Position numbers and translations under genes: made by a program | Source of the DNA: Littorina saxatilis | Taxonomy: Eukaryota > Mollusca > Gastropoda > Littorinimorpha > Littorinidae | Assembly (NCBI RefSeq): GCF_037325665.1 | Contig: NC_090261.1 | Span: 61,228,315 to 61,292,314, forward strand | DNA length: 64,000 nt | Direction of reading: 5' to 3' | Notes under the pieces: model-generated | Seen by the model: only the letters and a program-made list of their open reading frames with translations | What the model was told of the DNA's origin: nothing | Databases searched by the model: none | Shown here: positions 55,401 to 64,000 of the stretch, one piece after another | How positions within the stretch are numbered: position 1 is the stretch's first letter | Layout of the letters: each line of letters begins with the position of its first letter

Positions 55401-58400
55401 AGTATCCCGCCCTTTTTTTCACACAGCCTGCACGTGGTTGTCCACGTGAGGTGGAGACCCGAGATCATCAGTGAAAACAGAAAATGGGAGCCAAGCACAG
55501 GTGACACAGATAGTTTGGGGTCAAGGGCTTGTCAATGTTTGCACAGACAAGTGGCGTCTGAACAGTCACGAACCAAATCAAGTGTACTTTAAATCCCTTC
55601 TTGATAGCGATTAAACTCTTGTGAACGGCTGAGACTGAAACGATCCACAACCGTGCCCAAATCAGTTTAGCGTGATTGCAAATACTAAAGTGCAGATTGG
55701 TTTTGAAGAAAAGCTAGCGATGGATTTTGTTTGTTTGTTTGCTTAACGCCCAGCCGACCACGAAGGGCCATATCAGGGCGGTGCTGCTTTGACATATAAC
55801 GTGCGCCACACACAAGACAGAAGTCGCAGCACAGGCTTCATGTCTCACCCAGTCACTGACATTATTCTGACACCGGACCAACCAGTCCTAGCACTAACCC
55901 CATAATGCCAGACGCCAGGCGGAGCAGCCACTAGATTGCCAATTTTAAAGTCTTAGGTATGACCCGGCCGGGGTTCGAACCCACGACCTCCCGATCACGG
56001 GGCGGACGCCTTACCACTAGGCCAACTAGCGATGGATGCCCACGGCCAGATGTTGTAGTTGTAGTACATCAGTGTAGGTAAAATGACTGAACCGAATGCA
56101 AGAACATAAAAAAATAAATTAACGAAGAATAACACTGAAGAAAAACAAGAAGAAGAGTTAGTAGACACACAGTCGAATCAGCCTGTAACGACCAACCAAG
56201 GGTCCGACCAAAATTGGTCATCATAGACAGGTGACTGCGGGCTTGGAAGGGTGAATTATGTTAGAAGCAGCCGCAGCAGCAGCACAAGATGTATATATGT
56301 TAGCGGTATATTGTGTGCAGTCGAAGAAGGAACACGTACCCATGGAAGTGTAAGAGGGACAATTATCTACGCTACCCGCCCTTAACCCCCATCGGCACAC
56401 ACGCAAAGAGGAATCATTATGTGAGAAAGTAAGCTCTGGAAGCAAGGATCAGAAAGTGTGACCAGTCAGCGACCAGCAGGGGAGTCCAGCTTTCCTGTAC
56501 GCGTTTAGGTAATACCCGTTCAAGGTTAGCGAGATGGCGCAGTATTGTTTTGTCTTTCATGCGGATAATTCTACAAGTGACCTTGTCCTTGGTAAATGAA
56601 CTCAAGTCTGAATGCGTAATTGCGTTATTTCTTACCATAGCTTTTTCTTTTGTTGGTTTACTCTCTTTCCTGGTAAAGATCTCTCTCTTTCTCTTTCCCT
56701 CCCTCTCTCGCTCTCGCGGCTCTCTCGCTGTCTCTCTTTAAACGTGATTTTAAAGAGTAAGTGCTATTGAAAGCTTTGCACAGCCTAAGTTAATTATTCT
56801 CTGAGTAGAATTGACGACTGAATCCGCAAGAAAGTAATGAGAAAAGCATCCAAGGACTTAAACCCAAGACGATCATTTCCGCAAAATGCTACTTACAGAA
56901 TAGAGACATTGAAGAGAGCACAAAACGACCAGGTAACTGCTATTTCTACATTTCAAAATAAAGACACAACAACAAATGGTTGATGCACAAGGACACAGCT
57001 AATATCTATAGAAACCAAGACCAAGAAACATGTAGTTTTTAAAAACAAGACCACGCGAAATGTTCAAAAGCTAAGACAAAGGAAAGTTTCAGTACATGTA
57101 TCAAAGATCTGTAAATAGTGTAGTCGTATGTGACCCAACAATATACAAGGACACACAGAATGTTCAGTAACAAGTGTTATGACTTTTTGTTCATAAGACC
57201 TTGTTATTCCTCTACATTGTTTGCTTGTATAACCTCTGGAAATGTACCTCCACGCACGAAAAACACTCCCTTTTAAAGACCCGCTTTTCTCAGATTTTTA
57301 AGACCCCCTTTTCTCAGATTTTTAAGACCCGCTTTTCTCAGATTTGTAAAGGTCTTAAAAAGGGCGTTCCACTGTACACACGCATTGTTAAACAACCCAA
57401 TGACAAACACAGAACATTTTCAAAACCATAAATACAACGCGGATGCAAAATAATACTCACCAGAGGTCTGCGAAGCACCCCCGCTAGCAGTCGCTCCACG
57501 CTCCATAGCCACGCTCCTAAGCGGCACAAGGTTTGTCCAGAGAGGGCAGAAGAAGGGCGGACACGAGGCCGCAGTCATGGGGTCAGCGCGGTTCATCTGA
57601 CACCTGACCATCAGGCCGGAGGAGTGGGACTGTCTGCACATTGTGTACATGTTGGACGTGCTCGACCTCCTCAGAATGGGCCGCGGTGGTGACCTCTTCA
57701 GCCCTCCTGAGCCGGGCTGGTTTGAACTGTCTTGTGAGTGCTCTTCGGCATTGTCTTTCAGATCGGTGCTCTGTGAGTCTGTGGATGTTGTGTGTGGGAA
57801 TGGTTGAGTGTTAAGATTCTGTGTTCTGTTTTCGTTGTCAAAGTCATCATCGGAGACATCGTCTTCGTAGTATTTAGCTGAAAACTCATCATCTGCCTCA
57901 CTGTGATCGTCGTAGTCTTCCTCATCACGATTATGCTCGAGCTCATTGTCATTGTCATTGTCATTGTCATCATCCTCATCGTCTGCTTCAATGAAGAACA
58001 AGTGATCGTGGGTATCTGCCGAGCCGAAGACCGAGTCGTCGTCGCTCTGAATCGACCGGGTTGAAAACTTTCTCTCGCTCTGCTCTGAAGCATGGGCCTC
58101 ACTAAAACCCGAATCTTCCTTTGCACCGGAATGTGAAGTCTGTAGGCCAGACTGCCCTGGCTGTTCTATAGAAGTCCGTTTAATACCGTTCCCATTTCTG
58201 AAGTCGATTCTGAGATTGTCATTGCCTGGCCGCATAGTGGAAGCAGTAGCTGTGTCGGTGCTGTTTTCTTCGTAGAAATCACCGACTGTTCCTTGATGTT
58301 TGGGGTTGTCCAGCAAGCGGTCAGCAAGTTCAGAGTCCTGGTCACTGACGACGTCATCACCCGGGAGGCGAAAAGGGTCAGGGTTTTGACCATGTCCACT

Positions 58401-59839
58401 CCCAGAGCCCTGGTGGTGGTGGTGGTGACGATGGTGATGATGGTGGTGTTGGCTAGAAGTTGATGTGCTGTCTTCAGGGCCAGCCATACTTATCGCATTT
58501 CCTGTTGTACCAGATGTAAGGTTGCCTGAAAGAACAGAGCGGAAATGTTAAGTAGGTTGTGAAAACAATTGACGAATAAGAACCGGAAAAGAGCTTACCC
58601 GGGAAGCCTAAGGCCTAAAAAAAATTAGGTGTGGTTACGGTAACCCGACCTACCCTATTTTTAGGGGCCGACCCTATAACTTTTTATTACATTTGTCAAA
58701 AAAACAAAAAACCAGTGCAGAAAACGCAATGAAAGCAAAAGCGCTCTAGTCGCACACTTATTTCCCTGTCAAGTAGGTTTAATTTGTACACATTAAAAAA
58801 AAAAGTTTAAAAAAAAGTGATTGCCTACCTTCCTACCCTATTTTTTTGTGGCTATGTTACCGTAACCACACCTATTTTTTGTGTGTGCCTAATCAAGCTT
58901 GTAGCTGGGTGGGTAGACAACAACAGTCATTGAAGCTACAGCAAACAGAAACTTACAGATGTATATGTGCACTGTTATTGTTATGCTACTGTGTTTTAGC
59001 AGTGAAGGTAATCTCAAAATGAGACTCGCAAGTATAAAGACGAACACGGTCAGACAAGTGCAAACACTGACATAAACACAGGCATAGACGGACCCAAAAG
59101 AGTCAGCGGGCAAGCAGGCAACCAAGGAATAGGCAAACAAGCAGGTAGGCAGGCATACACAGACAGACAGATAAATAGAGACAGAGATAGAGACAGACAG
59201 CCTGATAGACAGACAGACAGGCAACCAACCTGAGACAGACACACAGACACACAGACACAGTAACAATTACACACACACTAACACTAACACCAAAATGAAC
59301 AGGCTACTCCCGTTTCTTGCTCTTCCTGAACTGGCGAGTTGACTCTCTGCTACAACTCATTCAATTGTGACTTCATCGCTATTGACAGATAATATTATAG
59401 CCTTCACATTCAAAAGTGACAGGGCTTATCAACAGGCTGCACAGAAAAGTCACGTTGAAAAGCCTGAGGCACTCGAATTGCTGTGCAAACAAACATGTTC
59501 AATACAGTCACCAGCTGCTAAAAAGAGCATTTACGCAGTGATTTCTTGACATGCATACAAACTGCGGTCACGGTTACAAATTATAGAAGAGAGGAAAATA
59601 GACTTGGGCAAGTCTGTACAAGAGAGATAAACTGGGTGGTTAAAAAACAATATTGTCAAGCATTCAGTTCGCCCGACATGCAAAGTAACACAACTTATTC
59701 TCTCTTGTGATTTAAAGGTTTAGATCCATAAAAAGCGGTTAAAGGACACTGGTTGAAAGACAAATTACATTTTGATTGTTCTACAAGCGTTGTTGAGAAA
59801 GGCTCTGTACTTACTTGTGTTTGTTCCGACAAGGCGCAT
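51476..59839 (-). CDS. BCL2L11: BIM/BMF-like BH3-only pro-apoptotic protein (4 exons)
   Basis: Four phase-consistent exons give 463 codons plus stop. The hallmark is a BH3 helix at 426-440, 'VGQELRRISDEFNLF', against 'IAQELRRIGDEFNAY' in human BIM. Hydrophobic positions h1-h4 are Val426, Leu430, Ile433 and Phe437, and the invariant Asp is 435. BH3-only proteins trigger apoptosis by filling the groove of BCL-2 relatives. No other BCL-2 homology region is seen. The N-terminal 350 residues are disordered: a His run (35-46), an Asp/Glu/Asn-rich stretch (190-221), a 'SPPRPILRRSS' site, and 12 Gln (377-388). Unlike BIM it ends 10-20 residues after BH3 in an acidic tail ('SEEDFGPEV') with no membrane helix. 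'HVKK' after BH3 recalls BMF. A different BH3-only orthologue is possible. Confidence 0.8.
51640..51870. repeat. (GA)n and (CAGA)n microsatellites
   Basis: GA run (51640-51692) followed by CAGA/CGAGAC units, in intron 3 of the BIM-like gene. Makes false Ser/Leu/Val/Cys frames. Confidence 0.95.
51973..52223 (-). CDS. BCL2L11: BIM-like exon 3 with BH3 helix
   Basis: Completes Glu364, then a basic patch, twelve CAG codons, 'RSYSDSDVQRLLI' and the BH3 helix to residue 447. Acceptor CCGCAG|AG, donor CTG|GTGAGT, phase 0. Confidence 0.9.
52345..52482. repeat. (CAG)n/(CAA)n array
   Basis: Runs of CAG then CAA in intron 2 of the BIM-like gene, about 130 bases from the exon that itself carries (CAG)12. 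Confidence 0.95.
52583..52635. repeat. (CGAA)n microsatellite
   Basis: About twelve CGAA units with one CAAA, followed by 'ctttattactctgtgagccc', perhaps a retroposon tail. Confidence 0.9.
52760..52830. repeat. GAG/GAC-rich trinucleotide tract
   Basis: About 70 bases of GAG, GAC and AAG triplets in intron 2 of the BIM-like gene. Confidence 0.85.
52830..53750. other. intron 2 stretch of the BIM-like gene, no gene seen
   Basis: No exon recognised. A weak remnant of the 'tagcaggccat...(aca)n' minisatellite lies at 53155-53225. Confidence 0.4.
53755..54213 (+). mobile_element. tRNA-derived SINE, family B, (ATCCA)n tail
   Basis: Head and body as at 11346 ('gactgggtggccgagtggta', 'gtgtacactacattggggtg'). 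The tail 'gcagcccgaatttccatgag' with (ATCCA)n differs from both other copies. Confidence 0.88.
54270..54385. repeat. (TCTG)n microsatellite
   Basis: Imperfect TCTG/TCTC units. Confidence 0.85.
54390..55710. other. intron 2 stretch of the BIM-like gene, no gene seen
   Basis: Nothing recognised beyond a G-rich patch at 55370-55395. Confidence 0.4.
55726..56025 (-). mobile_element. tRNA-derived SINE, family C
   Basis: Same as 24230-24541 on the other strand, with head 'ggcctagtggtaaggcgtcc' near 56020 and (CAAA)n tail at 55726. CTAGCGATGGAT duplicated at 55714-55725 and 56026-56037. Confidence 0.93.
56040..57190. other. intron 2 stretch of the BIM-like gene, no gene seen
   Basis: No exon recognised. 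A 'cctgtaacgaccaaccaagg' fragment at 56180 recalls the end of the MITE type at 41072. Confidence 0.4.
57190..57378. mobile_element. small TIR element with internal triplication
   Basis: 'cccgcttttctcagattttt' with 'aagac' is repeated three times (57280-57345) and the element ends 'aaggtcttaaaaagggcgttccactgta', the same type as 47280. Confidence 0.55.
57461..58525 (-). CDS. BCL2L11: BIM-like exon 2
   Basis: A 1065-bp exon encoding most of the disordered N-terminal region. Acceptor TTTCAG|GCAAC, donor TCTG|GTGAGT. Contains the His run, the Asp/Asn-rich stretch and 'DSGFSE' (146-151). Confidence 0.85.
58611..58893. mobile_element. MITE family H copy 4 (ends GTGTGGTTACGGTAAC)
   Basis: Both ends carry AGGTGTGGTTACGGTAAC in inverted orientation, with 'cgacctaccctattttt' inside. 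It differs from the other copies at the same bases on both ends. In intron 1 of the BIM-like gene. Confidence 0.8.
59090..59265. repeat. (CAGA)n/(GCAG)n-rich tract
   Basis: Imperfect CAGA and AGGCA units. Confidence 0.85.
59815..59839 (-). CDS. BCL2L11: BIM-like exon 1 (25 coding bases)
   Basis: 'MRLVGTNT' plus one base, donor CACAA|GTAAGT. It joins in frame to exon 2, giving 21 residues before a second ATG at 58487 that has the better context (AGTATGG). Translation could start at either. Confidence 0.55.
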
Positions 59840-60660
59840 CCTTGAAACAGACTCAAGTTTTATGAAGTTATGATGCTGCTTTTCAGTTCAATTTCTCGTT
59901 GGTTCTTTTTAAGTGTCCTTTTCAAATGAGAGAACACACAACAGAGCTCCAAAGTCTGGTTCAGTTGTATAAGATGTCTCTAGCCCACAGCTGTAAGATG
60001 TCTCTAGCCCAGCTGTAAGATGTCTCTAGCCCAGCTGCATCGACTCCACTGAAAGATTGATCTTTGTTATCAGCAAATGTTATTGATAACCTTTGTACGC
60101 GTCCTTATTCGTACACGTCCTTTAAACACTGACAACAGAGCTTCACACAGTCAAACTGACTGTTAACACAGTACACGCGTCCTTCATACAGCAGAGCTGT
60201 ACACAAATTACACACTGAGACCATCAATTAACACGAGTCCTGGCCTGAACTCTCTGATGTAGTCTTCCTCAGGTCTTTCACAATTCACAAGTACTGCAAT
60301 GCAAGCGCAGACTCAACTGTTCATAACTGTTTTCCGCTACGGATTATGATTCAGTCCGTTCTCAATGGTCCCTGAATTAGTACTGAAGTGTGTATGCACA
60401 CCTCGGGTATCTAATATGAGAGATTATAAGCTGGTGGTGCTCCAACGCGGGACTTCACTGTCTGTGGCCGCGCTAATCTTGTACCCGACCACCTGACCAA
60501 AACATCACAGGTCACTGACACTGACGTGGATCTCTTTTCGTCCCACCGACGGCACAGGCGCTAGAGCGGTGATGCAGGCGCTAATGTTAATAAAAAGGAG
60601 GTCAAAATGAGTGACAATGGTTAGAAGAAATAAACAACCACGACGACGACAACGAACGAA
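59840..60660 (-). promoter_or_regulatory. probable upstream region of the BIM-like gene
   Basis: Directly upstream of the first coding exon. 'tgtctctagcccagctgtaaga' is tandemly repeated three times at 59970-60030. I see no clear TATA box. A promoter role is inferred only from position. Confidence 0.3.
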
Positions 60661-60675
60661 ATAACCATATCTGTG

Positions 60676-60698
60676 CAAGCAGCAGCAGCAGCAGCAGC

Positions 60699-60733
<35 letters not shown>
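60676..60733. repeat. (CAG)n/(CAA)n tract
   Basis: Six CAG then about twelve CAA. Confidence 0.95.
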
Positions 60734-60734
<1 letters not shown>

Positions 60735-60884
60735 CATCCTCATCTTCATCCTTGAAAACACTATTCCTCTTCATGTTTCCTCTAGTGTAGAGACAAAATA
60801 AAATCAAGTTGTAAAAAACGCACACCAAACAGATCGACTGACTAGTCCATATGCTAAAATAACTGACTAGAAGAATGAATAATT

Positions 60885-61615
60885 ATAGTAGTAGTAGTAG
60901 TAGTAGTAGTAGTATAGTAGTAGCAGTAGTAGTATTTTGTTTGTTTGCTTAACGCCCAGCCGACCACGAAGGGCCATATCAGGGCGGTGCTGCTTTGACA
61001 TTTAACGTGCGCCACACACAAGACAGAAGTCGCAGCACAGGCTTCATGTCTCACCCAGTCACATTATTCTGACACCGGACCAACCAGTCCTAGCACTAAC
61101 CCCATAATGCCAGACGCCAGGCGGAGCAGCCACTAGATTGCCAATTTTAAAGTCTTAGGTATGACCCGGCCGGGGTTCGAACCCACGACCTCCCGATCAC
61201 GGGGCGGACGCCTTACCACTAGGCCACCGTGCCGGTCTAGTAGTAGTATTGTAGTGGTAGTAGTATAGTATAGTATGGTAGTAGTATAGTATAGTATAGT
61301 ATATTATATTATAGTATAGTAGTAGTAGTAGTAGTAGTAGTATAGTAGTGGTAGTAGTAGTTATAGTATAGTATAGTATAGTATAGGATAGTAGTAGTAG
61401 TAGTATAGTAGTAGCAGTAGTATAGTAGTAGTAGTAGCAGTAGTATAGTATAGTAGTAGTATAGTAGTAGTATAGTATAGTGTAGTAGTAGTAGTAGCAG
61501 TAGTAGTATAGTATAGTATAGTGGTAGTAGCAGTAGTAGTATAGTATAGTATAGCATAGTAGTAGTAGTAGTAGTATAGTACAGTATAGTATAGTAGTAG
61601 CAGTAGTATGGTGTT
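60885..61615. repeat. (TAG)n / (TATAG)n array
   Basis: A mixed array of TAG, CAG and TATAG units interrupted by SINE C3. It gives false Tyr/Leu/Thr-rich frames on the minus strand. Confidence 0.95.
60936..61237 (-). mobile_element. tRNA-derived SINE, family C, inside the (TAG)n array
   Basis: Minus-strand head 'cggcacggtggcctagtggt', (CAAA)n tail at 60936. The (TAG)n...TATT sequence is repeated on both sides, consistent with a target duplication. Confidence 0.9.
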
Positions 61616-61619
61616 GAAA

Positions 61620-62165
61620 AGGAGGATAGAAAAAGCAACAACAACAATAACAAACTGACAAACCAAACAAACGAAGAAACAAAGCAGAGAAATGAAAAGC
61701 CTGAGGGCGAAAAGCCTGAGGGCTTTAAGGCTTCACATGATTATTTCCTTCGGGAGTCTTAAAACATTTGAAAGAAACAAATCAATCATATACATGTACT
61801 TTGTCAATGTTTTATTTTGTAACAAAATAAACGTTCCATTAGTAAACTTTTTTTTTAAATTCTGAATTTTGAAATGTTAGCAGTTTTTGGATTTCAACCG
61901 CATGCGCCTGGCCTGTCACACGTCATCTTACTACTTACCATACCTTTTACTATGTGTGGCGCGTGCTGACTGCAACGCCAGGAGAACGGAAAGGACTTTC
62001 CGAGCTATATATATCATACTTATCCCCCCCGGAGTGAGGTCAGACACCCCTCGCTTTGCTGTGACAATCTCTCCGAGTTGTTATGGGGGCATGCACAACA
62101 AAACAAACACACGTGCTTTTTATTTCTAACTCTGTGTAAACCTTGTGTAGAAGTTAGGTAAAAGA
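61620..62165. other. no gene seen
   Basis: AT-rich. No coding exon or repeat recognised. Confidence 0.4.
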
Positions 62166-62169
62166 TATT

Positions 62170-62530
62170 AGGAGGGTAGGTAAAGGTATTTCCATACCCA
62201 TAGTTGATCGTAGGGGAACGAGATGTTAGAGATCTCAACTTTGAAAGGGCCAGCTTTATGAAGGCGGTGCCCATCTCCTCTCCTTCGCTGCCTTCACCTT
62301 CCCCAGCCCTGAATAGGGTCAGGTACCCATTTCTAGCTCAGGGCCGGACCAAGTTCGTTTGAGGGGGGGGGGGGGGGGTTCCAACTGAAGGCAGGGGTCC
62401 AAAGTCCACATTTTTTTCTCTCTGAGAGGTACATTGGATGGCCAGGGGGTGGAGGTCCGGAACCCCAGGACCCCCCCCCCCCCCAGATCCGGCCCTGTAG
62501 CTGGGTGGACTGGAGAGCGATCGGATAAAT
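62170..62530 (-). mobile_element. SINE family D copy, interrupted by a hAT-like MITE
   Basis: On the minus strand 'ccgatcgctctccagtccac' and 'ggtacctgaccctattcagg' match 16877-17128. The tRNA head is missing. A hAT-like element (62339-62497) splits it. Confidence 0.65.
62339..62497. mobile_element. hAT5-like MITE, 5-bp target duplication
   Basis: Inverted ends CAGGGCCGGAC and CAGGGCCGGAT, flanked by TAGCT on both sides. The interior is mostly poly-G and poly-C. Confidence 0.75.
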
Positions 62531-62704
62531 CTGTCAATTTTGAAGTTTAACAATTTAGCATGCATCGTATAATGATGAATACATCTACATTTGTGAAAAT
62601 AAGGAATAATAGGTGATCACTCAATGCTACAGAGCTTAGTTAGACACGGATATGTTAAACAAATTCAAGATGGTGGCATCAACACTTTGTAAACTTTGAA
62701 TAAC

Positions 62705-63321
62705 CAGGGCCGGACTACCGGGGGGGTTATGGGGGTTGCGCAACCCCCCCCCCTAGCCTAAACATGTACCTTACTTATTTAATTTTTTTTTATTATTGCT
62801 TATTTTATGCCGTTTCATGCAAGGAGCGACCATTTTCCTATCTCAGAATATGACCTACCCGTCAGCTTCAGGGGGCTTCGCCCCCTGACCCCCACAACGA
62901 GGGAGTGGGGGTTGGTTCTAGGGTTTCCGGACCCCCCCCCCCCCCCAGACAAAAAATAAAAATATTGAATGAGGTATGCATTTCTTTATTTTACATTGAA
63001 TTTCAATTTTTGGGGTATTAATCAGTGACAAAATCTGCTGCCTGAAACTGGTAATGATCATCCTCAGAATGCACCAGATTGCACCATTTTGCATCTTTTT
63101 TTCAAAATTTTCCGGGGGGGCATGCCCCCGGACCCCCCTAGCAAGCTAGGCGCTTCGCGCCGTCGGCTCGGCGCTTCGCGCCTTCACACCAATATCTTCA
63201 CAATATACTTTTGAAAAAAAACAGTCATAAAATGAACTGATCCGCCCCTGCCGCCAGGGGGAACATCCCCCTGGACCACAACTGGCAACCCCTCCCCTCC
63301 TCTTAGCCTAGTCCGGCCCTG
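62705..63321. mobile_element. hAT5-like non-autonomous element, 5-bp target duplication
   Basis: Inverted ends CAGGGCCGGACTAC and CAGGGCCGGACTAG, flanked by ATAAC on both sides. The interior has G/C runs and palindromes such as 'gggggcatgccccc' and 'gcgcttcgcgc', with no transposase. Confidence 0.8.
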
Positions 63322-64000
63322 ATAACTATTACATTCAAACCAAGAGGCCAGTTTAGAAAAAAATCTACCTGTCGTATGAATCGTTCAAACCAGACTTCGA
63401 TATAAACCTCCATGTCATTTTGACCTCATTGTTTTATATAAAAAAAAACATTCTCAAAGATATTGGTCAAACCATCATACACATGCAGTGACATTCGCAT
63501 CTGTTATCATGAACGTCCTTGAGAGTTGTCACACATTTGATGACGTAATACACACGTTATAATATATCGATAAATACTTACAATTATTAGCGCTTTTACA
63601 AAGTTGGTAATCATGTGACTGACTGACATTATTCTAACGTCGTCTTCTGTTGACTTGAAATATTCAGTGGATATTTCAAAATAATGACCCCCTGTTGCAA
63701 AACAAATCTGGTCAGCATTAGAAGTGTGCCAGATGCATAGGGATTGTTTGGTTTACATTTTACTATGCGTTATCCTTCCTGCAAAACCTTCTCTGATCTC
63801 GGTCAACCTGAAAAGACGTCTCACAAATTCTTGTTACGTCCGTGTGTATTGGTCGAGACAAGATCTGTCATGATAACCTTTCAGGCCAAAGATCTCAGTT
63901 ATGCTGCAGAGCATGGCATAATTAAAACAGCTGTAAACATCACATCCCCTTACTGTTACTGTGCCAGATTGTGATGAGAAAATAGGACTATTGCAATGAA
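63322..64000. other. no gene seen
   Basis: AT-rich unique-looking sequence with no frame I can assign. Confidence 0.4.

Noticed and set aside
57758-58126. Met/Thr-rich frame
   Set aside because: Shadow of BIM-like exon 2 in another frame.
61197-61682. Tyr/Leu/Thr-rich frames
   Set aside because: Translations of the (TAG)n array.

Overview
The window looks like nuclear DNA from a gastropod mollusc, probably a caenogastropod. This is inferred from animal genes with GT-AG introns, dense (CA)n, (GA)n and (CAGA)n microsatellites, several tRNA-derived SINE families, DIRS retroelements and many small DNA transposons. Species was not tested. About 90 % of the window is intron or intergenic repeat. 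All three genes I could assemble lie on the minus strand, and every exon junction below was phased by hand.

Layout. 1-4700: non-coding, possibly the 3' UTR of a plus-strand gene entering from the left, with a hAT-like element at 2354-3241. 4757-13530: repeats, including a whole-looking DIRS element (6001-10815) inside a CA-rich minisatellite. 13535-45821: a complete ZRANB3 gene (19 exons, 1445 codons), an annealing helicase/endonuclease of replication-fork repair. It has a SNF2 helicase core, a PIP box, an NZF zinc finger, a substrate-recognition region and a C-terminal HNH nuclease. Its introns hold a second, broken DIRS element, a LINE split by a DNA transposon, SINEs, MITEs and several minisatellites. 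46976-48945: a three-exon gene for a small two-helix membrane protein resembling DMAC1/TMEM261, a complex I assembly factor, head-to-tail upstream of ZRANB3. 51476-59839: a four-exon gene whose third exon encodes a BH3 motif almost identical to that of vertebrate BIM, so a BH3-only pro-apoptotic protein. 59840-64000: the upstream region of that gene, then (TAG)n, SINEs and two hAT5-like elements.

The genes have no evident operon-like relation. They cover fork repair, respiratory complex assembly and apoptosis control. The most interesting points are the BIM-like gene in a mollusc, the ZRANB3 C-terminus where a PIP-like motif replaces the vertebrate APIM, a 19-nt exon beside the Walker A motif, and an 86-bp tandem array grown from the exon 10 splice donor. 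The repeats also show SINE module shuffling and MITEs whose two ends changed together.
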